This document shows, one piece after another, positions 23,018 to 36,621 of a DNA stretch of 64,000 nt. Position numbers and translations under genes: made by a program. The notes below the pieces were generated by a model. The model had not been told where the DNA came from and ran no database searches. It saw nothing but the letters and a program-made list of their open reading frames with translations. Source of the stretch: Brachynemurus nebulosus (lineage: Eukaryota; Arthropoda; Insecta; Neuroptera; Myrmeleontidae); contig JAPWDM010000001.1 of NCBI GenBank assembly GCA_035578155.1, positions 167,869,498 to 167,933,497 of the forward strand, written 5' to 3'. The stretch's first letter is position 1; every line of letters begins with the position of its first letter.

Positions 23018-23665
23018 CGCGCGTTTTCTGTCTCTAACTCGTATATCAAAAATCACAGTTTTCAGGAAACACAAAAAACATATTAAATACTGTATTTTCA
23101 TCACTATGAATTTAAGATTTATGTATGTTACACTTTTTGATGTTTGCTACCTATGTAGACATGAAGCAGACATTTAAATATTTTAAATTACAAGCTATCG
23201 ATGTTTTTACTAAATACGAGTTTGCTGTCCACTTTTTTTTTCAATATACGAGTTTGTGAAATAAATCGATTTTTTTTTTTTACATATTCCGATAGTCTAA
23301 CCAATAACTTAAATTTTAAACGCGTTTTTCTCGAAACTACATTTTTTCTGATAGTTTTCTGAGAAAACCTGGTATATGGTATACGAGTTTGTGTAAAATT
23401 ATTTTTTGAAATATAGTAACATTTTTATCAGCATACCCAAGTATACCATATACACAAACTCGTATACCATATACCAGGTTTTGTCAGAAAACTAAATTTA
23501 GTTCATGTGGTACAAGTTTGTTTTAAATTGAATAATTATTTTTCCATTAACTATTTTGCAATATTTCTTAGTGCATCACATGGGGAAGTGTATTATGTAC
23601 ATGTATGACTTTCTAACTCAAAACCGTCAAAAAACCTTATACGAGGTTGAGACAGAAAACGCGCG
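23018..23665. mobile_element. 648-bp TIR element with CGCGCGTTTTCTGTCTC ends
   Basis: The left end CGCGCGTTTTCTGTCTCTAA then CTCGTATA is mirrored on the right by TATACGAGGTTGAGACAG then AAAACGCGCG, an inverted repeat of about 28 bp with one or two differences. Inside, the motif TATACGAGTTTGTG occurs several times (near 23216, 23245, 23380 and inverted near 23455), and a perfect 32-bp stem lies at 23364-23395 with 23451-23482. No coding capacity. The CpG-rich end is striking in this AT-rich setting. Target duplication not resolved. Confidence 0.75.
23364..23482. repeat. Perfect 32-bp inverted repeat
   Basis: AAAACCTGGTATATGGTATA and the next 12 bases at 23364-23395 are exactly complementary to 23451-23482, with a 55-base spacer. 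Outer bases TTTTCTG / CAGAAAA extend the arms with a small mismatch. Confidence 0.85.
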
Positions 23666-23729
23666 ATATGTATATCTATATAGAAACAGAATATAGGTAT
23701 ATAAACTATATCATATACTTAATATACTG

Positions 23730-24161
23730 TGTGAGTTTTTTGAGAGTTGCCATTTTTATTACAGCTAAACCGTTGATTTAATCCAAAAATTGTTAAATAA
23801 GAGTTGTAGATATCGACGGGGGCAATCGATTGCTATAATCAGGAGCTTTATAGCTCTTATGGTTTTCGAGCTATGATACAAACTTATAGTTCTTTAAATG
23901 GGACTATATATTAATTTTTCGATAAAACTGATCTACTAATGCATTAATTAACAACATAAATGAGCAAAAAAAACTTTTTTACTTTTTTTTTAATTTATCA
24001 GTTAGGCGGTAAAAATATGCATATGTACTTGAAGCTACTTCAACCGATAGTATTTTTCTTGGTTACATTTCCATTACATCCAAAAAAAGAACCTTTTCCA
24101 GTACCATTTCTATCATAAAAATTTGGTTGTAATATAAATGGCAACTCTCAAAAAACTCACA
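23730..24161 (-). mobile_element. MITE with GAGAGTTGCCATTTTTATTACA-type ends, copy 2
   Basis: Inverted copy of 9441-9890. Ends TGTGAGTTTTTTGAGAGTTG and TGGCAACTCTCAAAAAACTC. About 430 bp, non-coding, with the same internal order as copy 1. Confidence 0.75.
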
Positions 24162-24560
24162 TCGTATGTATGTTTAGAAATACACATGAATTTATTCATT
24201 TTGTTCGTACGAATTTGATCATTTTGGAGATTTCAAGTTTTCCGAGTTATTTTAAATGAACATCAGTGGCAAAAAAGTAGATTAGTACGTCGTTAATTGA
24301 CTAATTATTATTTAATCAATTGTCTTAAAAATTACTTCCTTTACGGCCTATGTTAATTTTTCCTTACATTTTAGTAATGTAGCAGTTATCGAAATAATAC
24401 TGTAAATTGTTTTTTATTACTTCGTCTATCTTTTCATCAATCATAGTTTCTAAATCTCAAGAAGTGGCTTTTAAAAAAACGTTTGGTGTATTTGTATGTG
24501 TATTTGTAAGTGATCTAGACCCTAGGGTTCGATTCCTGTAATTAGCGATGACCCATTTCT
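24162..24560. other. Gene-free AT-rich stretch
   Basis: Nothing recognisable. Confidence 0.45.
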
Positions 24561-24564
24561 TTAA

Positions 24565-24720
24565 CACGTTGACGCTCATAACCTATACTGACAAAATGCC
24601 AAACTAGTACACTATCTTGACTGTTGATATAACTTATATGGAATTGTTGACGTCTTGTGACGTGGTGTGTGTTAGTAAGCTTTCACTTGACGTCTTATGA
24701 CGTCAATGACCGCCAAGGTG
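24565..24720 (+). mobile_element. TTAA-type MITE, CACGTTGACG family, copy 2 (short)
   Basis: TTAA precedes the left end at 24561-24564; TGAA, a likely decayed TTAA, follows the right end. The ends CACGTTGACGCTCAT and, as complement, CACCTTGGCGGTCAT are inverted repeats. It matches both ends of 18588-18917 but lacks most of that copy's centre. Confidence 0.6.
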
Positions 24721-24956
24721 TGAAACTTCTTCAAAAATAACAGTATTTTACTTGCCCGTTTATATAAACGATAAGTTATAGGGAAGCTACAAACTATAAA
24801 AGTACAATAAACCAATTTGGAGATATCTGATTTTAATGACTTTTTTTAGATTTTCGGATTTTAATCGAGACCGTTTAATTTTGCGTAGGTCATATTATTC
24901 CTCTTACCAGTTTTAATGTTTTGTAAGGAATTTCACACAAATATATAGGGTACCTA

Positions 24957-26590
24957 GTGTCGTGTAAGACGGCACACTTAACATTTAGGTGGCTATAAAA
25001 AAATAACGGAAAATATTAGAGGAGTAAATTGTATTTATTCTAGTACCGTAATGATTAGTTAACGCTGTGATAAAGGATTTTTATTATAAACTCAACACCA
25101 ATCGAGTTATTAAAAAAAATTCAAAAAATTGGAAATGCGCACTCTTACATGATCAGTCGTGTAAGACTGCGCACTTATTAAAAAGCTTGGAACTTCACCT
25201 AACAAATCACATTTAAAAAATCCCGCACCTACGTAAGAGGTGAATATCTTATATCAGCACTTCATATTTTTCGTTATTCTAAACTTTGATCGTAAGTAAC
25301 GGCTGGTCGTAGCCAAAAAATAACGAAATTTTTGCAAGTTTAAGTGAAACAAGTTATGGGTATTCCAAACGCGTCGAAGAGCTATGACAGTACGGCGGCA
25401 CACTACGTCGTCAAAAGTATGGGAACACCCTGACCCAAGGTGTGCCCACAATTTTGACGCCGTACTATGCTTAATGCTATAGTACACTACCGTGTCAAAA
25501 ATGTGGGTATACCTTAGACCAGGGTGTCCCCATATTTTTGACGACGTAGAGTGCCGCCGTACTGTCAATCATAGCTCTTCTACTCAAATGTATTGCGATT
25601 GTTAAAACTTATACTTTTCGTTATCGAAACTTATCGATCCCGAATTACTTATCATAAATTGATTACAACTGGTTAATTTAGGCTCCATTAGACCGATTGA
25701 TTCGGTTAATCGGAGCCAGTGAGCAATGAGCAATAACACATTTTAAAAAAAATTAATTTTCGTAACTTTTCGTAATAGTAAACTTTTGTTCGTAAATATC
25801 TCGTGAACAATGCGCTCGTAGCGAAAAAATAACAAAATTTTTGAAGGCTTAAGCGAATCAAGTTGTGAGCATTCCAAACACTTTGCGATTATTAAAATGT
25901 AGTTTTCGTTATCGAGAATTATCAATACCGAATTACTTTTTAAGTTTTTATAAATTGGTTATAATTGGTTAATTTTAGGCTCCACTAGTCCCATTAATTT
26001 TATTAGCAATAGAATATTTAAAAAAAATTACTTTTCGTTGTCGTTAGTTTTCGTAATCGTAAACTTTTTATGTAGGAATTTGGGTTACTCGAATTTACAT
26101 TGTACGAAAGTTTGCTGTATAGAATTCCTTAGAAAAGTTAAAGAAAAACATGATAAAAGAAATTATCGTGTAAGAATGGGTGCGCCGTCTTACACGCCTT
26201 TGTACTGCGCGATCTTACACGCCTGTCTATTATCAACAAAATCATCCTGTGGGAACTATCGACGCGTACTGACACGAATTAAAGTAATCGGAGCTAGTTC
26301 GTGACTAACTTTACTAGCCACAGGAACATTTATAACTTTCAACTTGTTTCGACCTAAACCGTAGTAACACATTCAAATTCGAGAAAAATAATGTCAAATC
26401 GTACTAAAAATTTTAAACTTATCTAGAATATTGGGATTATGTCGTAAACCAATATTTTTTGGTGAGCAATTACGGATACCCGATCACTTCAAAACAGGAT
26501 TAAAGTTGGTTACAAATTTCATTCCTGTTTCGAGAAAACAGGAGTGCGCACTCTTATCGATCGCGCCATCTTACACGACCCTACCTTACA
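24957..26590. mobile_element. Decayed 1.6-kb element with GTCGTGTAAGA ends and internal repeats
   Basis: The left end GTGTCGTGTAAGACGGCACA and the right end CGCCATCTTACACGACCC are inverted. The same GTGTAAGA..GCGCAC motif recurs at 25135-25178 and 26165-26222. Inside, two roughly 250-bp units match in order (25265-25375 plus 25580-25700, and 25755-26000), each with TTCCAAAC, TTTTCGTTATCGA and TTAATTTNAGGCTCCA.TAG. The first unit is interrupted by the MITE at 25376-25580. Frames here have no known motif. Confidence 0.5.
25376..25580. mobile_element. Palindromic MITE inserted in the repeat unit
   Basis: AGAGCTATGACAGTACGGCG and the following CACTACGTCGTCAAAA are mirrored by TTTTTGACGACGTAGAGTGC, CGCCGTACTG and ATAGCTCT on the right. 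The paralogous unit at 25755-26000 lacks the segment (CCAAAC runs on to TTTGCGATT), which supports insertion. Inner blocks GGGTGT.CCCA recur in both orientations. Non-coding. Confidence 0.65.
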
Positions 26591-26595
26591 CAGAG

Positions 26596-27394
26596 GTCTT
26601 AACAATTCTGACTTCGACTGAAATATTTATTGTCACTACTTATTGTTAGTCTTTACCGCCAAGTTCCGTACCATAGACACATTTGTTTTGAATTTTATGT
26701 ATTTGCACTATTTATTTTCAAAGGAATACTTTCATTATATTTACATAGATAATTAGCATGCGCGAACTTTAGATACAGTTTTATAGACAATATGTAATAT
26801 GAATGTGCGGCTGTATATATTTACATACAAAGTAACTGAACATACAAACAAGTACATAGGCAATAAACTTTCCGAAAGTGTGAAGTTTGATCGTACATAA
26901 CACTAATTTATACACGTACAGTAGTGAGTAAAATAATTATTACACTAATGATTATTTGGAATAAGTAAAGACAATGGTGTATCTGATGGTCAAAAAGCTA
27001 CAAAAAAAAAATTACAAAATATTGACAACATTTAAAAAAATATCCCTGTCGCAGCATCTGCATCATCTATACCCGAGACCAATTGTTGTGACCATTACAT
27101 TCTTCTGCTGCAAATTTAGTTTGTTTACAATCGTTTTTAATATTTTATTTTCAGTATCATTAATTTAAAAAAAAAATTATGATAACAATGATCTTTTTTT
27201 AAAAAATATTGTAAATAGAAATCAAATATAATTAAAATTTAAATAATATACAATTTTGAAGATAATAATGGTCTATTAATTATTCAAAAATGTGTAAAAA
27301 TAACTAAATTTAAATGCGTTCGTTATTTAAACGAATATAAACGAAATATCACAAAAGTTAAAGTAGGTATAATATTGTTGGTTTGATCCCCAGA
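26596..27394. other. Gene-free AT-rich stretch
   Basis: Nothing recognisable. Confidence 0.45.
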
Positions 27395-27790
27395 GTACAG
27401 AGGTACAGCAACTATCTCTTTTCTGAAATCACGAGTGTGTACTTCTGTGCTCATTAGGCTTCTTAGTTGTCAGTTTGTCAGTAGCAGTCGATGATTGAAG
27501 ATCAACCACACGATAATGGACTTGATTGTTGTTGGTATTGTTACATCCCCTAGTACATGCGTGTGCTGTCATAGCTATGTATGCAATAGCTGAGCCACGT
27601 GACCGCCCCTACTATCGCCGTTACTCACACAAATACACAAAATGGCACTAATACAATGTAAACCCAGTGTGTGTATACGACATATTGTCTATTTTTTACA
27701 TGTTACACTGGTTCCAGTAGTGTAGGGATAGATATGTTGTCTCTGTTACTCTATCGTTTGATCAAGGATGTATAGGTAGTTGCAAAGTTT
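27395..27790. repeat. Dispersed repeat, copy 2 (partner at 13125-13500)
   Basis: Blocks CAACTATCTCTTTTCTG, GACATATTGTCTATTTTTTA and TTACACTGGTTCCAGTAGTG follow the order of 13125-13500 in the same orientation. Identity is moderate. No gene recognised. Confidence 0.45.
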
Positions 27791-28494
27791 CTGAGCGACT
27801 AAAGTCCACTTCCAGTTTTACTACAGTACTCCGTTAAATAAATGAAAGTAAGGGTCTACACCATTAAAAAAATCGTATTTATAAATACCAAAATATGTTA
27901 TTATTACTATGTAAGGGTATTTTTCATAAAAAATTTTCCTGTTAGTATTTAATATTTTAAAATTGGTAGCATTAAGTCGGTTTGAAACATTAAATTTCTT
28001 ATCATAGGTATTTCTAGTTTTAATTATATTACATATTTCTTGTAGTTTAGAAACGTTTAATTTTTAATATTTTATACTTTCTGAACAATTTACTAAATAT
28101 TGCAAATAATAAAACGGTCTACAATTTTCTCTTTTAAAGTCTGTACTTTTCAGTGGTTAATTAATTGAAATGTATTCAATTTTATTGAACTACCTGATAC
28201 AGTCATAAAACCTGCATAAAACCTACCTTTGTAAATATTGCTATTATTATGAATTTTTCAATAAAATCTGTTTATTAGTTTTACAAAATTTGTATGTTTA
28301 CAAATAAATTTGTAATTTTTAGAATCAGTACTTTTACTTAGCTTTGGCTAGTCAAGTGCTTTACCTGCGAGATACAATTTTTGATATTTTAACAATTTTT
28401 TTTTTAACTTATCGTATTCTTGATTATTATTATACTTTTTTATACCCTCTATTTTAATCGGGTTTTTATCTATTGATATTTAATTAATTTAAAT
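27791..28494. other. Gene-free AT-rich stretch upstream of the small ORF
   Basis: AT-rich; no motif that I can call a promoter with confidence. Confidence 0.4.
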
Positions 28495-28746
28495 ATGGAA
28501 ATGAATACGAGTATTAAAAAGAAAATGTTAAGTCCACAAGCAAAACTTATCATTTTAAATGTGTTAGTGTTTATGAAAAGTGAAAGTGATGGTGTGAAAA
28601 TCCCATTAACTCAAGTTAAAAATCGTGTTACTGCAGCTACGGGTATATCGCTGGCAACTTTAACTAGAATAGCTAGTGAAGCAAAAAAAAATGATGGATC
28701 GGAAGCTATTTTTGTGTGTGATGAAAGTTCAAGTGATAGTGACTAA
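28495..28746 (+). CDS. Small ORF resembling a transposase N-terminal DNA-binding segment
   Basis: An 83-residue frame from ATG (28495; a second ATG is at 28501) to TAA. The protein starts with a basic stretch (SIKKKMLSPQAKL), then IILNVLVFMKSESDG, then VKNRVTAATGISLATLTRIA, and ends with an acidic Ser/Asp tail ESSSDSD. The order, a helix of the IVNV.. kind followed by RTA.ATG.S..TV.RI, resembles the helix-turn-helix head of IS630/Tc1-related DDE proteins common in insects. No catalytic domain follows; sequence after the stop is plain AT-rich DNA and no terminal repeats were found. It could be a transposon relic, a first exon, or a small captured DNA-binding protein. The link rests on motif resemblance only. 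Confidence 0.4.
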   Translation: MEMNTSIKKKMLSPQAKLIILNVLVFMKSESDGVKIPLTQVKNRVTAATGISLATLTRIASEAKKNDGSEAIFVCDESSSDSD

Positions 28747-29299
28747 CAATAAGATAACAATAACAACTACTTCATTTTATTACTTCGAAGTATTCATAGT
28801 TAGTAAAGGTAATTCCTTAATATTATTTATTTAATTTAAAATTACTTATTTAAGTAGGTACATCATTGCATTACTATATAAATAAGCAAACTATTTCAAA
28901 ATCGATTACTTTTTTTTACAACGTAGTGTATTTTTATACATTGTATGTATCGTTCAATATTACCTGAGTGAGAGATATAACAACTAATAGGGGGAGTTTA
29001 GACATAATTACTCTATATCCATCTTTATTGCAAAAGTATTTTATCTTCTTAATATAATAAAATATGTATATCTCTTCTTTACAAATACATCTTTTCTTTT
29101 TGTTGGACTTTGATACCTCAAAAACTCTGCAACTAGTTATATGTGTCGACGATGACCAATACTGTTTAATTAATGTATAAACGGTAAACGTAGGCAGTAC
29201 AGTGTGTTTACCAGCATCTTTTTCTTAAAAATAATTGGAATTTCAAAAATGCCAAGAATTCGTTCTACAGTTGGTACTGACTATACATATCAATAAAAA
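28747..29299. other. Gene-free AT-rich stretch
   Basis: Nothing recognisable. Confidence 0.45.
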
Positions 29300-29690
29300 A
29301 TATCTTATATATTGATCCAGGTAATAAGTTAAAACCAGACCAAAATTTATCAAAATCCGCTCAATAGTTTTTGTGTAATACATGAATATACTCAAAATGG
29401 TTTTTTAATTTTCCCGAGGGAATGGGATATCATCCCGTAATAAAAAGTACCTTGACCAGGTAGTAAGTTATCACCACACCAAATTGGGAATAATGATCAC
29501 CATACCAAGTGGGAATGAAATATTTCCCCGGAGTAAAGTATCCTAGATGTTGATCCAAGTGATAAATTAGCACCACACCAAATTTCATCACAATCCGTCC
29601 AATTGTTTTTGCGCGATGCGTGCATAAACTTTTGATATTTAAATCAATGTCTGTCTACGGGATCAGTACAATTTTCAAGAAATATTCCAT
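29300..29690 (+). repeat. Interspersed repeat related to 14131-14460
   Basis: Shared blocks: TTGATCCAGGTAATAAGTTA, CAAAATTTATCAAAATCCG, GTTTTTGCGCGATGCGTGCA. A segment with TAGTAAGTTATCACCACACC and AAGTATCCTAGATGTTGATC is an internal partial duplication of the same unit. The head seen in the other copy is missing. Non-coding. Confidence 0.5.
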
Positions 29691-30284
29691 GTACAACATG
29701 ACTTATTCCGAGTCTTTTTGTAGGATTATTTTTTCAGCAGTGTGTTAAAACTATTTTATCCATGACAGTACAAACAGTATAAATGTAAAATAAATTATTT
29801 GTGGTTTGGTTGTAAAATACAGACCCTTCTACTAATTCAACATGGTGAAATTATTTCAATAGTGAAAAGTTTTATCAACACGTATACACAATCATTCATA
29901 AAATCCTAATACACGAGATTATACACCATACGTTGTGTGTGTGGTAAGTCTTCAGGAGAAAAAACAGGATAACAACTTTACCAGGAAAGTTTGTTTATAT
30001 CTCTAATTGAGTAAGTACTAAATGAGTGTACATATGTATAATTATTATATAAGGTGTTTAAATACAAATATCATATTTCGAGAATCAATACAACTATGTG
30101 ATAATAATATTTTACAATATAAGTTCGGTAAGTTGCTTTTACTGATCGAGAAAATGTTACGAAAACGAGACCTGTAGGGTCGAGTTTTTGCAATTTTCGA
30201 GATGAGTAAATGCACTTAACGCATCGTGTATTGTATAATATTTTTTGCACGATCGATTTAAAATAATTAAAGAATAAAAATATA
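29691..30284. other. Gene-free AT-rich stretch
   Basis: Nothing recognisable. Confidence 0.45.
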
Positions 30285-30288
30285 TTAA

Positions 30289-30526
30289 CGTAAAAGCCCC
30301 CATTATGGAACGGTATCTAATACTGGAACAGTTTTGACATTTACATATTTATTTCTTTAACTAAGTAAGGGAACATTAAATGCGAAGTGAATTTAAATTG
30401 AAAAACAATCATTCTATTAATAATAATTTTTGTTATCAGACGTTTCTTTCAGAAATAACTTCACTAATATGTAAATGTCAAAACTGTTCCAGTATTAGAT
30501 ACCGTTCCATAAAAGAGGCTTTTACG
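30289..30526. mobile_element. TTAA-flanked MITE with about 60-bp TIRs
   Basis: TTAA lies at 30285-30288 and 30527-30530. The left arm CGTAAAAGCCCCCATTATGG through TTTGACATTTACATAT matches the complement of the right arm across about 60 bp with very few differences, around an unrelated AT-rich centre. Length 238 bp, non-coding. The target site suggests piggyBac-type mobilisation. Confidence 0.75.
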
Positions 30527-30530
30527 TTAA

Positions 30531-32685
<2,155 letters not shown>

Positions 32686-32708
32686 GTGTGTGTGTGTGTG
32701 TGTGTGTT
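32686..32708. repeat. (GT)n microsatellite
   Basis: About ten GT units. Confidence 0.95.
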
Positions 32709-32990
32709 ATATGCGAATGAGCGTATAAAAGTATAAACGTATTAAGCCAGATAATATATGAAGTAGAAATTTTTATTTATGACAAAAGAAACGAATTTTA
32801 ATGAGGAATATGCATGTTTTTTCCCTATTGTGAGCGTAACTCCGTTTGAAACTGTAATGAAATCTGTAATAAGAGCGTAACGAAAATGTATGTATGCTGC
32901 GACTGACACGAGCGACCTTCTCTGACATTTTCGAATCTTATATAGAAGTTTCACTTCAACTAAATGACTTTCTCGCACTCATAATTTTTT

Positions 32991-33300
32991 GCGTCCGGGG
33001 CTACTAAAGTAGCGGAAGCACTGTGATCACTTTTGAAAATTAAAAAATGTTTTCCCTCCAAAATAAAATTTTTTACGCACGTTTTACGTTTTAGAGCTTC
33101 CTGAATAATTTTGGTTTGGTGTCTGTCCGTCTGTGTGTCGCCAGTTTGCACCAAGTGGCATAACTTCTAAACTATTCGATTGTTTTTAATGAAATTTTCA
33201 GAAATTATGCAGTTTGGTTCCTAGATGGTCCGCTACAAATTTCATTGCATTCGGAATAATAGTATCCACGACGCTACGATGAAATCCCATTAAATGTCAA
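32991..33300 (+). repeat. Dispersed repeat, copy 1 (partner at 43630)
   Basis: Ordered blocks GCGGAAGCACTGTGATCACT, TTTAGAGCTTCCTGAATAAT, TCTGTCCGTCTGTGTGT, GGCATAACTTCTAAAC and GATGAAATCCCATTAAATGT recur at 43630-43893 in the same orientation. Non-coding. Confidence 0.6.
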
Positions 33301-34899
33301 TATCTTATTTACTGCTAGTCTAGCTATCTTATTTACTGCTATTTTATAATTTAGCCTTTAAGTATTTTGAATTACAACAATTTTTTATGAACTTTAAAGC
33401 GAAAATATAATTTCACGGTATATAAATTTGGTAGAATACTGTTTTAAAGTCTTTTACGAGTACGAGTATGAGAAAGCTGTATGCTACATCCCACTGGCAG
33501 CGTATTTTATTCTAAAACTTGTTTAAATGTATCATTAAAAGCGAAAAAAATAAGTTATCATTATTTAAACACTAGCATGTGGCGAGCTGACGTGTCATTT
33601 GTGTCGATTAAGACTATTTTTGCGTAATGTATTATTAATTTCAATAAAAAGCTGACAACACAGTTATAGGATTTCCGTCCCGTTTTTATTTGAAATTTGC
33701 TGAGAAGTGTGGGTAAGGAGCTGGTATATAATAGCCAAAAAATATCCCCAAAAAAGTTCAGTGATTGGTAAAAATCAAAATCGATTTTACGTTTTTAGGG
33801 GTAGGGGGTGCATTTTAAAGGGAAGTTGTGGGAAATAAGGCCGTTCCCCACTAAAATTTCTAAAATGAAAAGAAAAAATTTTGGGGAATAATTTCGCAAA
33901 CACTAGCTATTTATTTGGAGACTTTTTCTCACTTACAATCGTCTGTACTCCAACCAAAAATCATATCCATGTAAAATTTTTTGGAAGAAGTAAAATGCTA
34001 TTTAAACAGTGTAAAACTGTAGAATAATATACGACGCCTAGTATACTCTGAATAAATTAATTAAATTGATTACTGAGCAATTAATATAATTTTTCTAATT
34101 TTTATCTTGATCTAACTTGTTGGTATTATTTATTATTTTAAATTAGTAATTCATTGCTTAGTAACGTTAACGTTATATAGGAAACATTATGTCAAATTAC
34201 AGTAAAGCATTTTTCAAAACATTACCTATGTAGGTATATCTAACTGTAATTAAAACTGAGGTATGATATTTTGGCTTAGCATGACATTATATGCATGCAG
34301 CATCCATAAAGGTTTCGTATAGAACTGAAGCAGCCAACATAACATAACACAATACATATACACACAACTTACATAATATCGCTTAAATAAATGAATCAAA
34401 TGACAATTTCAACACTATCATCAATAAAAATAAGACATCTATTATTCATATAAATATTATTCACTGTCGCTCTACTACAGTACTTTACCATTAAATCGGT
34501 ACCTATACACAGTTTGATATCTTAATATTCAAAACATTAATGATTGTGACCCACCTTGGCGTTAAGTAACAAGGTATTTTAATTTTTTTATAGTCTCCAG
34601 TTTTTGTGCAGTTTCTCAGAAAAAAATTAGTAGAAGCCCTCAGTAATGCCACGTTTTATACATCCATATTCTAGCTTCGCGTTCTTCATCGTCACATTTC
34701 GTTTCACTCCTTCTGAACAATGCAAAACTGTAGATGCCGAAACGCCTTTTCTAATTTTTCACAAAAATTTCCCCCAAAGTAACCGAAGCCAGCAAACAAA
34801 AAATCGAAATAGATTAACGAGTTAAAAAAAGCAGTAGTTTTAGCTGACAATATTCTTCTATTCGTCTAAAAATAAGGCTGACGACCAAAAAAAATCGCC
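33301..34899. other. Gene-free stretch
   Basis: No gene recognised. At 33780-33900 there is a G-rich stretch (GGGGTAGGGGGTGC) whose relation to the palindrome's G-rich units is unclear. Confidence 0.4.
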
Positions 34900-35109
34900 T
34901 TGACTTACCGTAGGTCTCTACTCTCAAAGTTACTGGCCCTAACGACACTGATCAAAAAATCCTACAACGTGTCGGACTGTTCCGGCAAAATACAAAAATC
35001 CCTGGGAAGTGCCAGAACACCGTTCCACCGCATTCCGACCGAAATTAAGCCCTATTTTGAAATTTTAGAAAAAAATATTAAACAAGCGTTCCTTGAAAAT
35101 AGGCCATAA
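34900..35109 (+). CDS. Unrecognised short ORF
   Basis: A frame of about 69 residues ending at a TAA (35107-35109), opened here by a TTG rather than an ATG, so no true start is visible. Base composition is slightly richer in GC than the neighbours, and the residues are diverse (NVSDCSGKIQKSLGSARTPF and EIKPYFEILEKNIKQAF) rather than Ile/Tyr/Lys-rich. I recognise no domain. It could be an exon, a pseudogene piece or chance; the region upstream in the same frame has stops. Confidence 0.2.
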   Translation: MTYRRSLLSKLLALTTLIKKSYNVSDCSGKIQKSLGSARTPFHRIPTEIKPYFEILEKNIKQAFLENRP

Positions 35110-35483
35110 TTATACATTGTTTTGTAGCATTTGCAACGGTTATGCCAGTGTAAACAAAAGACGTAGCCAAGTGGCTGATTTTTCCAACTTTCTTTAAATT
35201 GTCTATATCTATCTGGAGTAACGGAATTTTAACATCCATTTTTCAGACACCTTGTCTACATCAGATGCCATTTACATTATTTTTTTACACTTTTTTAGTG
35301 GAGACTAATGTAAATAGTTGGGAGCTAGAATTTTGATGATATATGCGTCTGGTATCTGGAACTGTAAACGGAAATTGTAGAGCAACTCTTACGAGCATAA
35401 TCGGCCGTAGAAATCGAACTCTGACCTACTGTTTAACTAAGCATGTTTGTCCATTTGATTGGGTTTTCTTCTCTTTATAACAT

Positions 35484-36195
35484 TACTAGCTCTGACCCGC
35501 GGCTTCGCTCGCATTGAACTGAACCCCCTCCTCCCGTTTTTATCCTCCCTTCTTCCCCGGGAACCTTCAGTCAGGATAAAACTATCCCGACTACAACTAT
35601 TTAAAAATTATTACTATATGTGTTCATAGTAAATAGTGTCTGTATATTAAATTTCATCAAATTTGGTTCAGTTATACTACAAGAACTTTTAATCAAGATA
35701 CGATTAGGCTATGCGTTAACTCAGGATTAATCATGTCTGTGTACCAAATTTAATCGAATTCGGTTTAATTATTTGGACGTGATTAAATAATTTCGTTTGT
35801 ATCCCTCGGGAACCTTCAATCGGGATAAAACTATTCTATGTGTTATTAAAATTTTTACTACATGTACTCATATTAAATAGTCTCTCTATATTATATTTCA
35901 TCAAATTCGGTTCAGTCATCCCACAGGAACCTTTAATCGGGATAAGATTATCCTAAGTGTTAATCAGGATAAATAGTGCCTGTGAACCAAATTTCATTGA
36001 ATTGAGTTTTTTGGGGCGTGTATGAATAACTGTTTTTGTATCCCTCAGGAACTTGCAACTGGGATAAATTCAGTGTATAAAGAGTGCGTGTATATAAAAT
36101 TTTACCAAAATCGGTCCAGCTGTTTCAGTGTGATTGAGCAACAAACATTCAGACATCCAAACATCTAAACATCCAAACTTTCACATTATTTATAA
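35484..36195 (+). repeat. Interspersed repeat with ACTAGCTCTGACCC head, three internal units
   Basis: Head TACTAGCTCTGACCCGCGGC then TTCGCTCGC. Three imperfect units of about 240 bp follow, each opening GGGAACCTTCA-like (35560, 35810, 36047) and carrying AAATTTCATCAAATTTGGTT-like and GGATAAAACTAT-like blocks; the third is short. The tail has ACATTCAGACATCCAAACAT. The tail is cut by the GGCC element: joining 36195 to 37264 restores TTTATAATATTATTAAG, as in tails of this repeat style. Class unassigned. Confidence 0.6.
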
Positions 36196-36399
36196 GGCCG
36201 CTATTACATGGTCATAGATATATGTCAAAGATAGCTGATCAAATCTATGATCCAATATTAATAAGTATCTTTAACTATGGTTACAGACAAGGGACCAAAC
36301 TAGAATGTCTATCAAACTGTTCCACTTGTCGCCAGTAGGTGACGTAAAATCTCCCCACTATGTTGTGTACGTACACACTGTTTGCAATGGTGTTGGTTT

Positions 36400-36447
36400 G
36401 GTGTTTTGTAGTAGTGTGCGTATTCACACACACTACTACAAAACACC
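36400..36447. repeat. Perfect 19-bp hairpin
   Basis: GGTGTTTTGTAGTAGTGTG at 36400-36418 is exactly complementary to 36429-36447 around a 10-base loop. Confidence 0.85.
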
Positions 36448-36621
36448 TATTATGAGACAGACCAACCTGTCCAATTCAAGTAACAATGTCTAACAATGTA
36501 TTACAATGCACTGTGTGTTCGGCGACGGACACCGACTGACTACATGTCTTAAGCCGTATCGGGCACACTCTGGGCTCACCACTAGTTACAATTTTCTACA
36601 CTTACGCTGAGGACTTGGTTA

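Noticed and set aside
25254..25568. 104-residue minus-strand frame with internal repeats
   Set aside because: The repeated peptide comes from the inverted blocks of the palindromic MITE at 25376-25580.
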